The notes: generated by a model from the letters alone, not told the origin. Counted from the stretch's first letter, positions 23,053 to 33,400 are shown. The stretch: DNA of 64,000 bases from Phytohabitans flavus (GCF_011764545.1 NZ_AP022870.1:6330001-6394000), one strand, 5' to 3'. Program-made: numbers and translations.

Positions 23053-25332
23053 ATGCGCAGGATCTGCCTACCTCTCGCCCTACTCGCCCTGGCCGCTGTG
23101 ACCGGCGCGGTCGCCGTCCCCACTCCGGCCTCGGCGGCTGCCGGCCTCACCGCCACGTTCTCCAGCACCAACAACGGCTCCTGGCACCTGGACAAGTACG
23201 TCGTCGCCAACCCCACCGGGGCGGCGATCACCGGCTGGACGCTGGAGTTCGACCTCCCGCCCGGCGTGACCCTCGGCAACGTCTACAACGGCACGGCCAC
23301 CCAGGCCGGCTCGCGCGTGACGATCGTCAACGCCCACTACAACGGCACTGTCGCCGCCGGCGCCAACACCGAGCCCTTCAGTCCCTGGTTCATCGCGTAC
23401 GGCTCAGGCGCCGCTCCGCTCAACTGCCGCATCAACGGCAACAAGTGCGACGGCAGCGCGGACCGCGCGCCCGGCACGCCCACCGGCCTGAGCGTGACGG
23501 GGCGGACCACCCGTACCGTCTCGTTGTCCTGGACCGCCGCGGCCGCGACCGACTTCCCGATCGCCGGCTACGACGTGCTCTCCGGCTCTTCGGTCGTGGC
23601 CACCAGCACCGGTACGAGCGCGGTCGTCACCGGGCTCACGCCGAACACCGGGTACACCTTCGCGGTGCGGGCCAAAGACACCCGCGGCAACCTCTCCGCG
23701 GCCAGCGCCACGGTCGGTGCGACAACACTCAACCCGGCCAACGACACCACACCGCCGGCCGCGCCCACCAACCTGCGTTCGACGGCGAAGACCGCCACCA
23801 CGGTCACCCTCGCCTGGAACGCGGCGACCGACGCCAACGGCATCGCCGGGTACGACGTCTACACCGGCACCACCCTGCGGGCCAGTGTCACCGGGCTGAC
23901 TGCGGTGGTCGGCGGGCTCTCGCCGATGACCGCGTACACGTTCACGGTGCGGGCCCGGGACACGTACGACAACGCCTCGGCGGCCAGCAACGCCGTACCC
24001 GTCACGACGGACGACGTGGTGGGCGCCGGCCAGTACGCCAAGGTCGGGTACTTCGTGCAGTGGGGCATCTACGGCCGGCAGTACTTCGTGCGCAACCTGG
24101 ACACCAGCGGCGCGGCCGCGCGGCTGACCCACATCAACTACGCGTTCGCCAACATCGACCCGGTCAACCTCACCTGCCTCCAGGGTGTCACCCGGGGCAC
24201 CACCACCAACCCGCAGGACCCCGACCAGGGCACCGGCGCCGGGGACGCGGACGCCGACTACGGCCGCCCGTTCGCCGCGTCGCAGTCGGTCGACGGGGTC
24301 GGTGACACCGGGTGGGAGCCGCTGCGCGGCAACTTCAACCAGCTCAAGAAGCTCAAGGCCAAGCACCCGCACCTCAAGGTGCTGATCTCGATCGGCGGCT
24401 GGACGTACTCCAAGTTCTTCTCCGACGCGGCGGCCACCCCGGCCTCCCGGGAGAAGTTGGTGCGGTCCTGCATCGACATCTACATCAAGGGCAACCTGCC
24501 CGCGTACAACGGTGCGGGCGGGCCGGGCAGCGCGGCCGGCGTCTTCGACGGCATCGACCTCGACTGGGAGTGGCCGGGGTCGGAAGGGCACCCGGGCAAC
24601 CACGTCAGCCCGGCGGACAAGGCCAACAACACCGCGCTGATGGCCGAGTTCCGCCGCCAGCTCGACGCGCTCAGCGCCAGCACCGGCAAGCGGTACCTGC
24701 TGACCGCCTTCACGCCGGCCGACCCGGCCAAGATCGCGGCGGGCTGGGACATCGGGCCGGGCGGCGTGTTCGAGTCGATGGACTTCGCCAACGTGCAGGG
24801 GTACGACTTCCACGGCTCCGGCTCGGACAACTCGTGGGAGCCGGGCCGCGCCGGGCACCAGGCCAACCTCTACCGGGACGCGCAGGACCCGTACCCGTTC
24901 GAGTTCAGCGTCGACCGGGCCATCCAGACGTACCTGAACGCGGGCGTCAACCCGCGCAAGCTCACCATCGGCCTGGCCTTCTACGGGCGCGGGTGGCAGG
25001 GCGTCGCGGCCGGCGGCACCGGCGCGAACGGCGAGTGGCAGGCGGCCAACGGCGCGGCACCCGGGCAGTTCGCCGAGGAGGCCGGCACCCGCGGGTACGC
25101 CAACCTTGTCGCCAGCGTGCCCGGCTGCACCGTGTACCACGACACCCAGTCGGTCTCCAGCTACTGCTACACCGGTCCGGGCGGGCAGTGGTGGAGCTTC
25201 GACGACACGTGGTCGATCGGCCAGAAGACCGCCTGGCTGAAGCAGAAGGGCCTGCTCGGCGGGATGATCTGGGAGATGTCCGGTGATACCGCCGGCGGCA
25301 CGCTCATGAACGCGCTCCACAGCGGACTCTGA
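23053..25332 (+). CDS. secreted GH18 chitinase with CBM2 and two FN3 domains
   Basis: A 759-residue exported enzyme. A signal peptide (about 1-29) is followed by a CBM2 chitin/cellulose-binding domain (about 30-135), two fibronectin type III modules (about 143-228 and 238-325) and a GH18 catalytic domain (about 330-759). The catalytic signature FDGIDLDWEWP ends in the acid/base Glu506, and the SxGG motif reads SIGGWTYS. It cleaves chitin outside the cell. ATG 23053 has GGGAGGT 5 bases upstream, a palindromic operator just before it, and a terminator after the stop, so it is a single-gene unit. CBM2-FN3-GH18 is a classic actinomycete design. Confidence 0.95.
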   Translation: MRRICLPLALLALAAVTGAVAVPTPASAAAGLTATFSSTNNGSWHLDKYVVANPTGAAITGWTLEFDLPPGVTLGNVYNGTATQAGSRVTIVNAHYNGTVAAGANTEPFSPWFIAYGSGAAPLNCRINGNKCDGSADRAPGTPTGLSVTGRTTRTVSLSWTAAAATDFPIAGYDVLSGSSVVATSTGTSAVVTGLTPNTGYTFAVRAKDTRGNLSAASATVGATTLNPANDTTPPAAPTNLRSTAKTATTVTLAWNAATDANGIAGYDVYTGTTLRASVTGLTAVVGGLSPMTAYTFTVRARDTYDNASAASNAVPVTTDDVVGAGQYAKVGYFVQWGIYGRQYFVRNLDTSGAAARLTHINYAFANIDPVNLTCLQGVTRGTTTNPQDPDQGTGAGDADADYGRPFAASQSVDGVGDTGWEPLRGNFNQLKKLKAKHPHLKVLISIGGWTYSKFFSDAAATPASREKLVRSCIDIYIKGNLPAYNGAGGPGSAAGVFDGIDLDWEWPGSEGHPGNHVSPADKANNTALMAEFRRQLDALSASTGKRYLLTAFTPADPAKIAAGWDIGPGGVFESMDFANVQGYDFHGSGSDNSWEPGRAGHQANLYRDAQDPYPFEFSVDRAIQTYLNAGVNPRKLTIGLAFYGRGWQGVAAGGTGANGEWQAANGAAPGQFAEEAGTRGYANLVASVPGCTVYHDTQSVSSYCYTGPGGQWWSFDDTWSIGQKTAWLKQKGLLGGMIWEMSGDTAGGTLMNALHSGL

Positions 25333-25339
25333 CGAGCGA

Positions 25340-25370
25340 GGGGCGTCCCGAAAGCGTTTCGGGACGCCCC
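25340..25370 (+). terminator. terminator after the chitinase gene
   Basis: A perfect 14-bp stem (GGGGCGTCCCGAAA/TTTCGGGACGCCCC) with loop GCG starts 8 bases after the stop codon. Confidence 0.85.
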
Positions 25371-25411
25371 TTGACTGTCCGCCTTGCATCGATCACGATC
25401 TCCGTGTTAGT

Positions 25412-25423
25412 GAGAGCGCTCTC
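25412..25423. promoter_or_regulatory. LacI-type operator upstream of the GH64 gene
   Basis: GAGAGCGCTCTC, a perfect 12-bp palindrome with the central CG typical of LacI-family operators, within TGAGAGCGCTCTCTCA. It lies 55 bases before the GH64 start. Identical copies occur at 33401 and 35617. Confidence 0.85.
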
Positions 25424-25477
25424 TCAATGCCCCGGTTTCGGCGTCCGGGCACCGAACCCCACGCACGGGAGCTGTCC

Positions 25478-27247
25478 ATGCCCACCAGAGCCAGATCCAG
25501 ACGCCACTACTCCCTCATCGCCGCCGCCATCCTGCTCCTCGGCGGCTACGCCGTCGTGACGATGGGGACTGCCAACGCGGCCGGGCCGCTCATCTCGCAG
25601 GGCCGGCCGGCCACCGCGTCCTCGGCGGAGAACGCCACGATGGCCGCCGCGAACGCCGTCGACGGCAACACGGGCACCCGCTGGTCCAGCGCGTTCAGCG
25701 TTCCACAGTGGATCCAGGTGGACCTCGGCGCCAACGCCGCGGTCGACCAGGTGGTGCTCAACTGGGAGGCGGCGTACGCCTCCGCGTACCAGATCCAGGT
25801 CTCCACCAACGGCACCACGTGGACGAACATCTACAGCACCACCACCAGCACCGGCGGCGTGCAGACCCTCGCGGTCAGCGGCACCGGCCGGTACGTGCGG
25901 GTCAACGCCACCGCCCGCGGTACCGCCTGGGGCATCTCGCTGTGGGAGTTCCAGGTCTTCGGCAACACCACGACGAGCGGGTGCGGTACCGCCAACGCGG
26001 CGCAGGGCCGTCCGGCCACCGCCTCGTCCGCGCAGGACGCCACCATGGCCGCCGGCAACGCGTTCGACGGCAACGCGGCCACCCGCTGGTCCAGCGTCTT
26101 CAGCGACCCGCAGTGGGTACAGGTGGACCTGGGCTCGGCGCTCACCATCTGCCAGGTGGTCCTGAGCTGGGAAGCCGCCTACGCCTCGGCCTTCCAGATC
26201 CAGGTGTCCGCCAACGGCACCACGTGGACGAACATCTACAGCACCACCACCGGTACCGGCGGTACGCAGACGCTCAGCGTGAGCGGCACCGGGCGGTACG
26301 TGCGGATGAACGGCACCACGCGGGCCACGCCGTACGGGTACTCGCTCTGGGAGTTCGCCGTCCGGACCACCGGGTCGGGCCCCACGACGCCCCCGCCCAG
26401 CACGCCGCCACCCACCACGCCGCCGCCGGGTGGCTTCTGGGGTGACACCAGCACCATCCCGCCGGCGCAGAACGTCGTCATGCTGAAGATCCTCAACCGC
26501 ACCAACGGCCGCTACCCGGACAGCCAGGTGTTCTGGAGCTACAACGGCCAGACGCACTCGATCGCCGAGCAGCCGTACTTCGACATGCCGGTCAACACCG
26601 CCGGCCGGATGTACTTCTACCTCGGCTCGCCCAACTCGCAGTACTGGGACTTCATCGAGTTCACCGTCGGTCCGTCGGTCTTCAACGGCAACACCACCCG
26701 GGTCGACGCGTTCGGGCTCAAGCTGGCGATGCGCCTGCGTGCCCACGACGGGTACGACGTGGCGGTCGGCGAGGACCAGGCCACGTTCGCGGAGGACCGG
26801 GCGGCGACCTTCCAGCGGTTCGTCAACGAGATGCCGGCCGAGTTCGACCACCTGGCGCAGATCCAGGCGCCGTACCGCATCCCGTCGCCGGGCCACTCGG
26901 CGCAGTTCCAGGCCGGCGGGCAGTACCAGAGCTACCTGTCCAGCTACGCCTCGTCGGTCGGTTTCTCGGCGTCCACGACGGACATCTTCGGGTGCGCCGG
27001 GCCGCTGGCCAACAACCCGAGCATGTGCGCCGCGCTCAACCGGCACGTCGCCCACCTGCCGCCGGCGCAGCAGTCCAACCCGAGCCTCTTCTACCAGACG
27101 GCGCCGGCCAACTACTACTCGCGGTTCTGGCACGACCACTCCATCGACAAGCTGTCGTACGGCTTCCCGTACGACGACTACGCCGACCAGTCCTCGTTCG
27201 TCTCCCATGGCAACCCGCAGTGGTTGCTGGTCGCCGTCGGCTGGTGA
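25478..27247 (+). CDS. secreted GH64 beta-1,3-glucanase with two F5/8C (discoidin) domains
   Basis: A 589-residue exported protein. After a signal peptide (about 1-35) come two discoidin carbohydrate-binding modules (about 37-160 and 168-300), a Pro/Thr linker and a GH64-type catalytic domain (about 330-589) with VFWSYNGQTHSIAEQ, FIEFTVG and TRVDAFGLKLAMRL. GH64 enzymes release laminaripentaose from beta-1,3-glucan of fungal walls. I start at ATG 25478, preceded by GGGAG; 17 upstream codons are open but would precede the signal peptide. The LacI-type operator just upstream puts it in the same regulon as the GH16 and GH76 genes. Confidence 0.92.
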   Translation: MPTRARSRRHYSLIAAAILLLGGYAVVTMGTANAAGPLISQGRPATASSAENATMAAANAVDGNTGTRWSSAFSVPQWIQVDLGANAAVDQVVLNWEAAYASAYQIQVSTNGTTWTNIYSTTTSTGGVQTLAVSGTGRYVRVNATARGTAWGISLWEFQVFGNTTTSGCGTANAAQGRPATASSAQDATMAAGNAFDGNAATRWSSVFSDPQWVQVDLGSALTICQVVLSWEAAYASAFQIQVSANGTTWTNIYSTTTGTGGTQTLSVSGTGRYVRMNGTTRATPYGYSLWEFAVRTTGSGPTTPPPSTPPPTTPPPGGFWGDTSTIPPAQNVVMLKILNRTNGRYPDSQVFWSYNGQTHSIAEQPYFDMPVNTAGRMYFYLGSPNSQYWDFIEFTVGPSVFNGNTTRVDAFGLKLAMRLRAHDGYDVAVGEDQATFAEDRAATFQRFVNEMPAEFDHLAQIQAPYRIPSPGHSAQFQAGGQYQSYLSSYASSVGFSASTTDIFGCAGPLANNPSMCAALNRHVAHLPPAQQSNPSLFYQTAPANYYSRFWHDHSIDKLSYGFPYDDYADQSSFVSHGNPQWLLVAVGW

Positions 27248-27257
27248 CCCGGTCGCC

Positions 27258-27280
27258 GGGGCCGTCCGTGGGACGGCCCC
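27258..27280. terminator. hairpin between convergent GH64 and anti-sigma-like genes
   Basis: A 10-bp stem (GGGGCCGTCC/GGACGGCCCC) with loop GTG, midway between the two stops; probably terminates both transcripts. No T run. Confidence 0.6.
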
Positions 27281-27292
27281 GGCCCCACGATC

Positions 27293-28135
27293 TCAGGGGA
27301 GCATCGCCGGGTCGGCCGCGAGCGCGGCCACCTGCTGGGCGGTGAGCGGTGGGGCAGCGAGCGGCGGGCGGTGCTCCTCCTTCTCGCCGGGCTGGTTGTC
27401 GGCGGCGTCCGGTGGACGGTTGCCGTCCGGCACGTACGGGGCCAAGCCCTGTGCCGAGGAGACGAAGAGGTGGCCGCCGTCCAGGTAACGCACGGCGCTG
27501 ATGACCTCGCCCCGCTCGGCGTCGTGCTCGCGGGTCACCATGATGGGCACGCCGTTCACCGTGATCACCTCGCACGGCAGGGTCACCGGCGCGCAGAGGT
27601 CGGCCCCGTCCGGGTACGGCTTGCCGTCGTACAGGATCACCGCCATGAACTGGCCCTCGCCGCCGCCAGCGCGGAACGTGACCTGCGTGTGCGCGGAGAT
27701 CAGCATCCGGCCCGGTTCCAGCCGCACCTTGCGCGAGTGGACGGTCTTGTCGTCGCTCGCGGGCCGCACCTCCGAGACGGTGTACCCGGGCGGCACCGCG
27801 GCTTTCAGTACCCGAGTCAGGTTTTTGCTGTCCGCGGGCGCCGCATGGGCGCTCGGCGGCCGAGTCGTCGCGGTGGTGGCGGCGGGCGCCAGTCCGGCCG
27901 ACGCGGTCTGCGCGCTCGGCCCCTGGTCCGGGGCCGGCGCCGACCGCCACCCGCCGATCGCCGGGGTAACCAGCACGCCCGCGACCGCCGCGGCGGCCAG
28001 GCCGGAGCCGGCCGCCCGCAGCCGATTACGCCGCGCGGTGGTCCGCCGGGCGATGGCCAGCGCGGTGGCGCCGTCCCGCAGCGGCGGCCCGGGCTCGTCC
28101 AGCGCCAGCTCGCAGATCGTCCTTATCTCGTTCAC
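27293..28135 (-). CDS. membrane-anchored partner of the ECF sigma factor (putative anti-sigma)
   Basis: A 280-residue protein with a short cytoplasmic N-terminus (NEIRTICELALDEPGPPLRD), one membrane helix at about 45-62 (GLAAAAVAGVLVTPAIG) and a large extracytoplasmic domain. It follows the sigma gene with a GTGA start/stop overlap, the usual arrangement of a sigma factor and its regulator in SigE-family pairs of actinobacteria. No zinc anti-sigma motif (HxxxCxxC) is present, so an anti-sigma role rests on topology and position only. The start GTG has GGAGG upstream. Confidence 0.65.
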   Translation of the reverse strand: MNEIRTICELALDEPGPPLRDGATALAIARRTTARRNRLRAAGSGLAAAAVAGVLVTPAIGGWRSAPAPDQGPSAQTASAGLAPAATTATTRPPSAHAAPADSKNLTRVLKAAVPPGYTVSEVRPASDDKTVHSRKVRLEPGRMLISAHTQVTFRAGGGEGQFMAVILYDGKPYPDGADLCAPVTLPCEVITVNGVPIMVTREHDAERGEVISAVRYLDGGHLFVSSAQGLAPYVPDGNRPPDAADNQPGEKEEHRPPLAAPPLTAQQVAALAADPAMLP

Positions 28136-28668
28136 AGCCGCCCTCCTCCAAGTGGTCGTTTCAGGTCGTCGAGCGCCCCGCCCAGCACCTGCCGCAGATC
28201 GGCCAGGCCGTCCGCGGTCTGGCTTTTCACAGTGCCGGCGGAGCAACCGAGGATGTCGGCCACCTGCTCCACGGAGAGGTCGGCCCAGAACCGGAGCACG
28301 AGCACCGCGCGGCGCCGCTTCGGCAGCTGGGCCAGTGCGGTGCGCAGCACGACCCGCTCGTCGGGCCGTCCCTGCTCGGGCGCGACCGCGTCCAGGTCCA
28401 CGCTGCCCGGCACCGTGGCGTGCTCGCGCCGCCACGGCCGCCGCCGCTCGTCCAGAAACGCGCGCACCAGCACCCGCCGGGTGTACTGGTCGAGCACATC
28501 GTGCCGCTCGATCCGGTGCCACGCCTGGTAGAGCTTGGTGAACGCGGTCTGGGTCAGATCCTCCGCGAGGTGCCAGTCGCCACACAGCAGGTACGCGGTG
28601 TTGCGCAACTGGTTGGCATGCGCCGCGTAGTACGCGACGAAGTCGCTCTCGTGATCGCCCCGTCCCAT
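28132..28668 (-). CDS. SigE-family ECF RNA polymerase sigma factor
   Basis: A 178-residue sigma factor with region 2 (FVAYYAAHANQLRNTAYLLCGDWHLAEDLTQTAF, about 10-45) and region 4 (ALAQLPKRRRAVLVLRFWADLSVEQVADILGCSAGTVKSQ, about 112-155), and no other domains. This matches the SigE-family group very common in Actinobacteria. The membrane protein encoded next, with a 4-base overlap, probably controls it. It lies in the middle of the glycosidase region, but no link to those genes is visible. Confidence 0.92.
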   Translation of the reverse strand: MGRGDHESDFVAYYAAHANQLRNTAYLLCGDWHLAEDLTQTAFTKLYQAWHRIERHDVLDQYTRRVLVRAFLDERRRPWRREHATVPGSVDLDAVAPEQGRPDERVVLRTALAQLPKRRRAVLVLRFWADLSVEQVADILGCSAGTVKSQTADGLADLRQVLGGALDDLKRPLGGGRL

Positions 28669-28746
28669 GTCACCCGCGCCCTCCCGTTCGCCTCGGTCGG
28701 GTAAGACACGTAGTGAGCCACCGATCAGGTTGGTTCGGGGAGCATC

Positions 28747-29805
28747 TCAGGCGGACTGGCGTACGACCAGGGATGGGCTGAAGATCACCGACCGAGGGGT
28801 TCGGCGCGGGTCGCGGAGCCGGGCGAGCAGCAGCTGGGCCATCTCGCCGGCCATCTCCTCCACCGGCTGGTGGATGGTGGTCAGCGGCGGCCGGGCGTCG
28901 AGCGCGGCGCTGCTGTCGTCGAAGCCGACGACGGCCACGTCCTGCGGCACCCGCCGGCCCAGCTCGGCGAGTACCCGTACCGCACCCTCGGCCATCAGGT
29001 CGTTGGCGACGAAGATCCCGTCGGTTTCCGGGTACCGCTCGATCAATCGCCGGGCCGCCGCCTCGCCGCTCGCCCGGGTGAAGTCGCCGGGCACATGGGG
29101 GACGGCGGCGCCCACGGCCGTCCGGAACCCGACCAGCCGCTCCCGCCCGGGCGGGATGTCCTGCGGGCCGCAGATGGTGGCCAGGTGCCGGCGGCCCAGC
29201 GCGAGCAGGTGCTCGGCGGCCATCCGGGCGCCGGCCTGCTGGTCGACGTCGACGTAGCTGTGCGGTACCGGCTGGGCCGGGCGGGCCGAGAGCACCGCGG
29301 GCACGTTCAGGTCGTACAGCTGGCGGGGCAGCGGGTCGGCGCTGTGGTTGGAGATCAGCAGTACCCCGTCGACGTGCCCCTGCCGCAGGTACCGCAGCAC
29401 GAGGTGGTGCCCTGGCGGGTCGGCCGGGATGATCACCAGGTGGATCCCCTCGGGGCGGAGCACCTCCTGGGCGCCGGCGGTGACCCGGCCGATGTACGGG
29501 TCGGTGAAGAGCCGGTTGAGGAACGGCGTCTCGTAGGCGACGTGGCCGGGCGGCTCGGAGATGACCAACGCGACCGAGTCGGTACGGCGGGTCACGAGCG
29601 AGCGGGCGGCGAGGTTGGGCACGTACCCGATCTCCGCGATCGCGCGCTCGACGGCCGCCCGGATGCGTGGGTCCACAGTGGGCACCGCGTTGATGACCCT
29701 GGAGACGGTGGCCCGGGACACGCCCGCGGCGACCGCGACCTCTTCCAAAGTGGGGCGTCCCGCCGACCCGTTTCCGGGCCGGCGGGACTGTTGTTCGTCG
29801 GTCAC
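28747..29805 (-). CDS. LacI-family transcriptional repressor of the wall-degradation regulon
   Basis: A 352-residue LacI protein. The DNA-binding headpiece (about 18-65) reads TLEEVAVAAGVSRATVSRVINAVPTV with hinge region YVPNLAARSL, followed by a periplasmic-binding-protein-like sugar domain (about 75-345). The GTG start at 29805 overlaps the DUF1996 stop as GTGA, so it is the last gene of the GH16-DUF1996-lacI operon. That operon's promoter carries GAGAGCGCTCTC, a classic LacI operator, as do the GH64 and GH76 genes. I infer that this protein represses all of them and itself until an oligosaccharide inducer binds. Confidence 0.9.
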   Translation of the reverse strand: MTDEQQSRRPGNGSAGRPTLEEVAVAAGVSRATVSRVINAVPTVDPRIRAAVERAIAEIGYVPNLAARSLVTRRTDSVALVISEPPGHVAYETPFLNRLFTDPYIGRVTAGAQEVLRPEGIHLVIIPADPPGHHLVLRYLRQGHVDGVLLISNHSADPLPRQLYDLNVPAVLSARPAQPVPHSYVDVDQQAGARMAAEHLLALGRRHLATICGPQDIPPGRERLVGFRTAVGAAVPHVPGDFTRASGEAAARRLIERYPETDGIFVANDLMAEGAVRVLAELGRRVPQDVAVVGFDDSSAALDARPPLTTIHQPVEEMAGEMAQLLLARLRDPRRTPRSVIFSPSLVVRQSA

Positions 29806-31085
29806 GGCGTCCCGTTGACGCCGCACTTGATGATCGGCCGGATGCAGTCGCGCACCCGCCGCTCGAGCTCGGCCACCGGCCAGGCGTTGAAGAAGTCACC
29901 GTGCATGGTGAATCCTCGGCCGGACGAGAGGCGGAACCGGGACGGGTCGCCGTTGGCCGGGTAGCGGAGCACCTGGCGGAGCTTCGGCACCGGCACCGGG
30001 TGGGTGGACGGGCAGTTGCCGCCGACCGGGTACGCCATGTGGCTCTTGTGGTCGGCCGAGTCGAGGTCGCGCCCGTTCCAGCACTGCGGGAAGTCCAGGT
30101 AGGACTCGATCATGCTGCCCGGCGGGCAGGTGAGGAAGTCCTTGGACGCGCCCGCCTCGTTGTGGTGCAGGCACGACCACCGGGAGTTGGTCGACGCGTC
30201 GGGCGCCGTCGCCTTGGCGTTACCGGCGACGATCCGCAGGCCCAGCGGGAACGGCTGGATGCGGGCGGTGACGTCAGGGTTCACGCCCTCACCCAGGTAG
30301 TAGAAGATGCCGGTGGTCGGCTCGACCGGCTGGTCGTTCACGTAGAACGTGGGCACCCAGTACGACGAGGTGTCCACGGCCGGGCTGCAGTTGCTGGCAC
30401 CGTTCAACAGGTCGTTGACGTTCGTGTACGCGTTGGTGACCCGGCTGCCGAAGAAGCTGTGCATGTGCGAGGCGCCCGGCAGGTTCGGGAACACGATCGG
30501 GTCGTCCGGCAGCCGGTGACTGAACGGGCAGTCAGCGAGGAACTCGGAGACCCGCACGATCGGGCCGGCGGGCGGTGGCGGCGGTGGCGGTGCCGCGCCG
30601 CCGCTGCCGTACACCTGGAACTCCCAGAGCGAGACGCCCCAGGCGGTGCCGCGCGCGGTGGAGTTGAGCCGCACGTACCGGCCCGTACCGGAGACGGTCA
30701 GGTCCTGCACGCCACCGGTGCCGGTGGTGGTCGAGTAGATGGTGGTCCAGGGTTGGCCGCCGGCGGGCGCGGTCTGGATGGTGAACGCGCGGGAGTACGC
30801 ACCCTCCCAGTTGAGCACCACCCGGCTGATGGTGGCGCTGGCGCCGAGGTCGATCGTGATCCACTGTGGATCGGCGAACGCGCTCGACCAGCGGGTGCCG
30901 TTGTTGCCATCGACGGCGGCGGAGGCGGGCATGCCCGCGCTCTGCGTCGAGGAGGCGGTTGCGGTGCGACCTTGCGAGATCAGCGGATCGGCGGCCTGCG
31001 CGCTCGCGCCGCTGACGGTGAGGTACCCGCCGACGAGCGCGAGTAGCGCGACGGCGAGGGACGCCGTCCTGAGTCGTCGTTGCAT
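29802..31085 (-). CDS. secreted F5/8C-DUF1996 protein
   Basis: A 427-residue exported protein: signal peptide (about 1-31), one discoidin binding module (about 33-160), a poly-Pro linker and a DUF1996 domain (about 178-420) recognised by FLADCPFSHRLPDDPIVFP, HMHSFFG and GNCPSTHPVPVP. DUF1996 is found in fungi and actinomycetes, often beside carbohydrate-binding modules, but has no established activity. The middle position in the GH16-DUF1996-lacI operon suggests a role in beta-glucan use. It starts 75 bases after the GH16 stop. Confidence 0.85.
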   Translation of the reverse strand: MQRRLRTASLAVALLALVGGYLTVSGASAQAADPLISQGRTATASSTQSAGMPASAAVDGNNGTRWSSAFADPQWITIDLGASATISRVVLNWEGAYSRAFTIQTAPAGGQPWTTIYSTTTGTGGVQDLTVSGTGRYVRLNSTARGTAWGVSLWEFQVYGSGGAAPPPPPPPAGPIVRVSEFLADCPFSHRLPDDPIVFPNLPGASHMHSFFGSRVTNAYTNVNDLLNGASNCSPAVDTSSYWVPTFYVNDQPVEPTTGIFYYLGEGVNPDVTARIQPFPLGLRIVAGNAKATAPDASTNSRWSCLHHNEAGASKDFLTCPPGSMIESYLDFPQCWNGRDLDSADHKSHMAYPVGGNCPSTHPVPVPKLRQVLRYPANGDPSRFRLSSGRGFTMHGDFFNAWPVAELERRVRDCIRPIIKCGVNGTP

Positions 31086-31160
31086 GTGGCTCCTTCGGAT
31101 CGTGGGGTGAACGTGCCCGGCGGCCGGCAGTCCCGGGCCGGCCGCCGGTGCGACTTGGGG

Positions 31161-33340
31161 TTACTGGAAGATGCGGACGTAGTCCACGTACATCCGCGAC
31201 GGGAACGGCGTGGTGCCATCCACCGGGCCGGGGAAGTCACCGCCGACGGCGAGGTTGAGGATGACGTAGAACGGGTGGTCGAAGACCCACGGACCGCGCG
31301 TCGACTCCACAGTGGCCTTGCTGGCGACGAAGACCGTGTTGCCGTCGAGCTTGAACGTCATGCCCCGGCTGTCCCACTCGACCGACCACACGTGGAAGTC
31401 GGCCGACAGGTCCACGCCGCCCGGCACGGTGTACTTCTGGCCGTAGCCCGCGCCGCCGTTGTAGGCGGGTGCGTGCAGCGTGGAGTAGCCCTCGAGCGTG
31501 TTGCGGCCGAGGACCTCCATGATGTCGATCTCGCCGTTGTACGGCCACGGCCGCCCGGTGAGGAAGTCGGCGCCCATCATCCAGAACGCCGGCCACAGGC
31601 CGTTCCCCTTCGGCACACGCACGCGCGCCTCGATCCGTCCATATTGGACGTGGAACTTGTTGCCCGTGTTCATCCGGTGCGACGTGTACTGCCGGCCGCC
31701 GGCCGCCTCGCGGCGCGCCTCCAGGACCAGCGAGCCGGTGCCGTCCATCTGCACGTTGTTGTTGGGCGTGTAGTACTGGACCTCGTTGTTCTGCCCGGTG
31801 CCGGGGTCGATCGTCCACTTAGCCGGGTCGGGCTTGCTGCCTGCCGCGCCGTTGAACTCGTCGCTCCACACCAGACGGTTGGCCGGGAAGGTCGGGTCCG
31901 GCGGCTGCGGCGGCGGGGCGGTCGGGCTGCCACCGGTGCCGTACACCTGGAACTCCCAGAGCGAGTACCCGTACGGCGTGGCCCGCGCGGTGCCGTACAT
32001 CCGCACGTACCGGCCGGTGCCGCTGACCGTGAGCGTCTCCTTGAAGCCGCGCCCGGTGGTGGTGGAGTAGATGGTGGTCCAGGTGCTCGCGTTCGGTGAG
32101 ACCTGGATCTGGTACGCCGTCGCGTATGCCGGGTCCCACTGGAGCACGACCTGGCTGATCGTGGCGGTGGCGCCCAGGTCCACGTAGATCCAGCCAGGGT
32201 CGACCCAGCCGGCCGGGTTGGCGGTCGCCCAGCGGCTCGCCGGGTCCCTGTCGAACGCCCGCGCCGGCACGCACTCCCAGCAGGTGCCGTCGCTCTGGTT
32301 GGAGGAGGCGACGGCCGGCTTGTTGTACGACAGCAGCACCGCGTCACCCGGCGGCGGGCTCGTCGGCGGGGTGGTGGGTGGCGTCGTGGGCGGGGTGGTC
32401 GGCGGCGTCGTCGGGCTGCCCGTGTGGACCTCGAACTCCCACAGCGACACCCCGTACGGCGTGGCCCGCGCGGTGGTGTAGACCCGCACGTACCGCCCGG
32501 TGCCGCTCAGCGCCAGCGTCTGCGTACCACCGGTGCCGGTGGTCGTGGAGTAGATGCTGGTCCAGGTCGTCGCGTTCGGCGAGACCTGGATCTGGAACGC
32601 GGTCGCGTACGCCGTCTCCCAGCGGAGCGTGACCCCGCAGATCGGCTGGACGCTGCCCAGGTCGACCTGGAACCACTGCGGGTCCGAGGCCGCGCTGGAC
32701 CAGCGGGTGCCGACGTTGCCGTCCACGGCGTTGGGGCGGGGAAGTCCGCGTTCTGCGTCGAGGAGGCGGTGGCCGGGCGGCCCTGGGCGGCGTTCGCCGT
32801 GCCGCAGGCCGAGGTGCCCGTGTCGCCGTAGACCTGGAACTCCCAGAGCGAGACGCCCCACGCGGTGGCGCGCGCCGTGGAGTTCAGCCGCACGTAGCGG
32901 CCAGTGCCGGAGACGGCGATCGTCTGGACGCCGCCGGTGCCGGCGGTCGTCGTGTGCACAGTGGTCCAGGTGGTCGCGTTCGTCGAGACCTGGATGGTGA
33001 ACGCGCGGGAGTACGCGCCCTCCCAGTTGAGCACGACGCGGGTGAGCGGCACGGCCGCGCCGAGGTCGACCTGGATCCACTGCGGGTCGCTGAACGCGCT
33101 GGACCAGCGGGTGCCCGTGCTGCCATCGAACGCCGCCGAGACTGGGTAGGCGGCGGACTCGGTGGAGGACGCCGTGGCGGGACGTCCTTGCGAGAGCAGC
33201 GTCTCGGCGGCGGTGGCCGAGGTCGCCGTCACCACGACGTAGCCGCCCAGCAGCGCGATCAGGGCGGCGACGAGGGTGGCGAGGCCGCGGCGAGGCACGC
33301 CGCGAGGAGATGCGCCGGGCGGTGGGGTGGCCCGATCCAT
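31161..33340 (-). CDS. secreted GH16 beta-glucanase with three F5/8C modules (1-base frameshift)
   Basis: About 726 residues once one base is restored. Order: signal peptide, discoidin modules 1 and 2, a repetitive Thr-Pro linker, discoidin module 3, then a GH16 laminarinase-type catalytic domain ending the protein. The GH16 signature is GEIDIMEVLGRN, with both catalytic acids. The frame breaks in the second module at GGGG-C-GGGG (32733-32741): QNADFPAPTPWT becomes QNADFPAPNAVDGN if one C is added on the coding strand. I start at ATG 33340, with GAAGGAG upstream. It leads the operon with the DUF1996 gene and lacI, and has a LacI operator 60 bases upstream. Confidence 0.88.
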
Positions 33341-33400
33341 CGGATACTCCTTCGGGTGGTGGGGCTCTGAAGTTGTTGCGAACATGTGCCACGCCGATAA

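Noticed and set aside
23404..25389. A 661-codon minus-strand frame opposite the chitinase
   Set aside because: Antisense shadow with no domain; the plus-strand chitinase is unambiguous.
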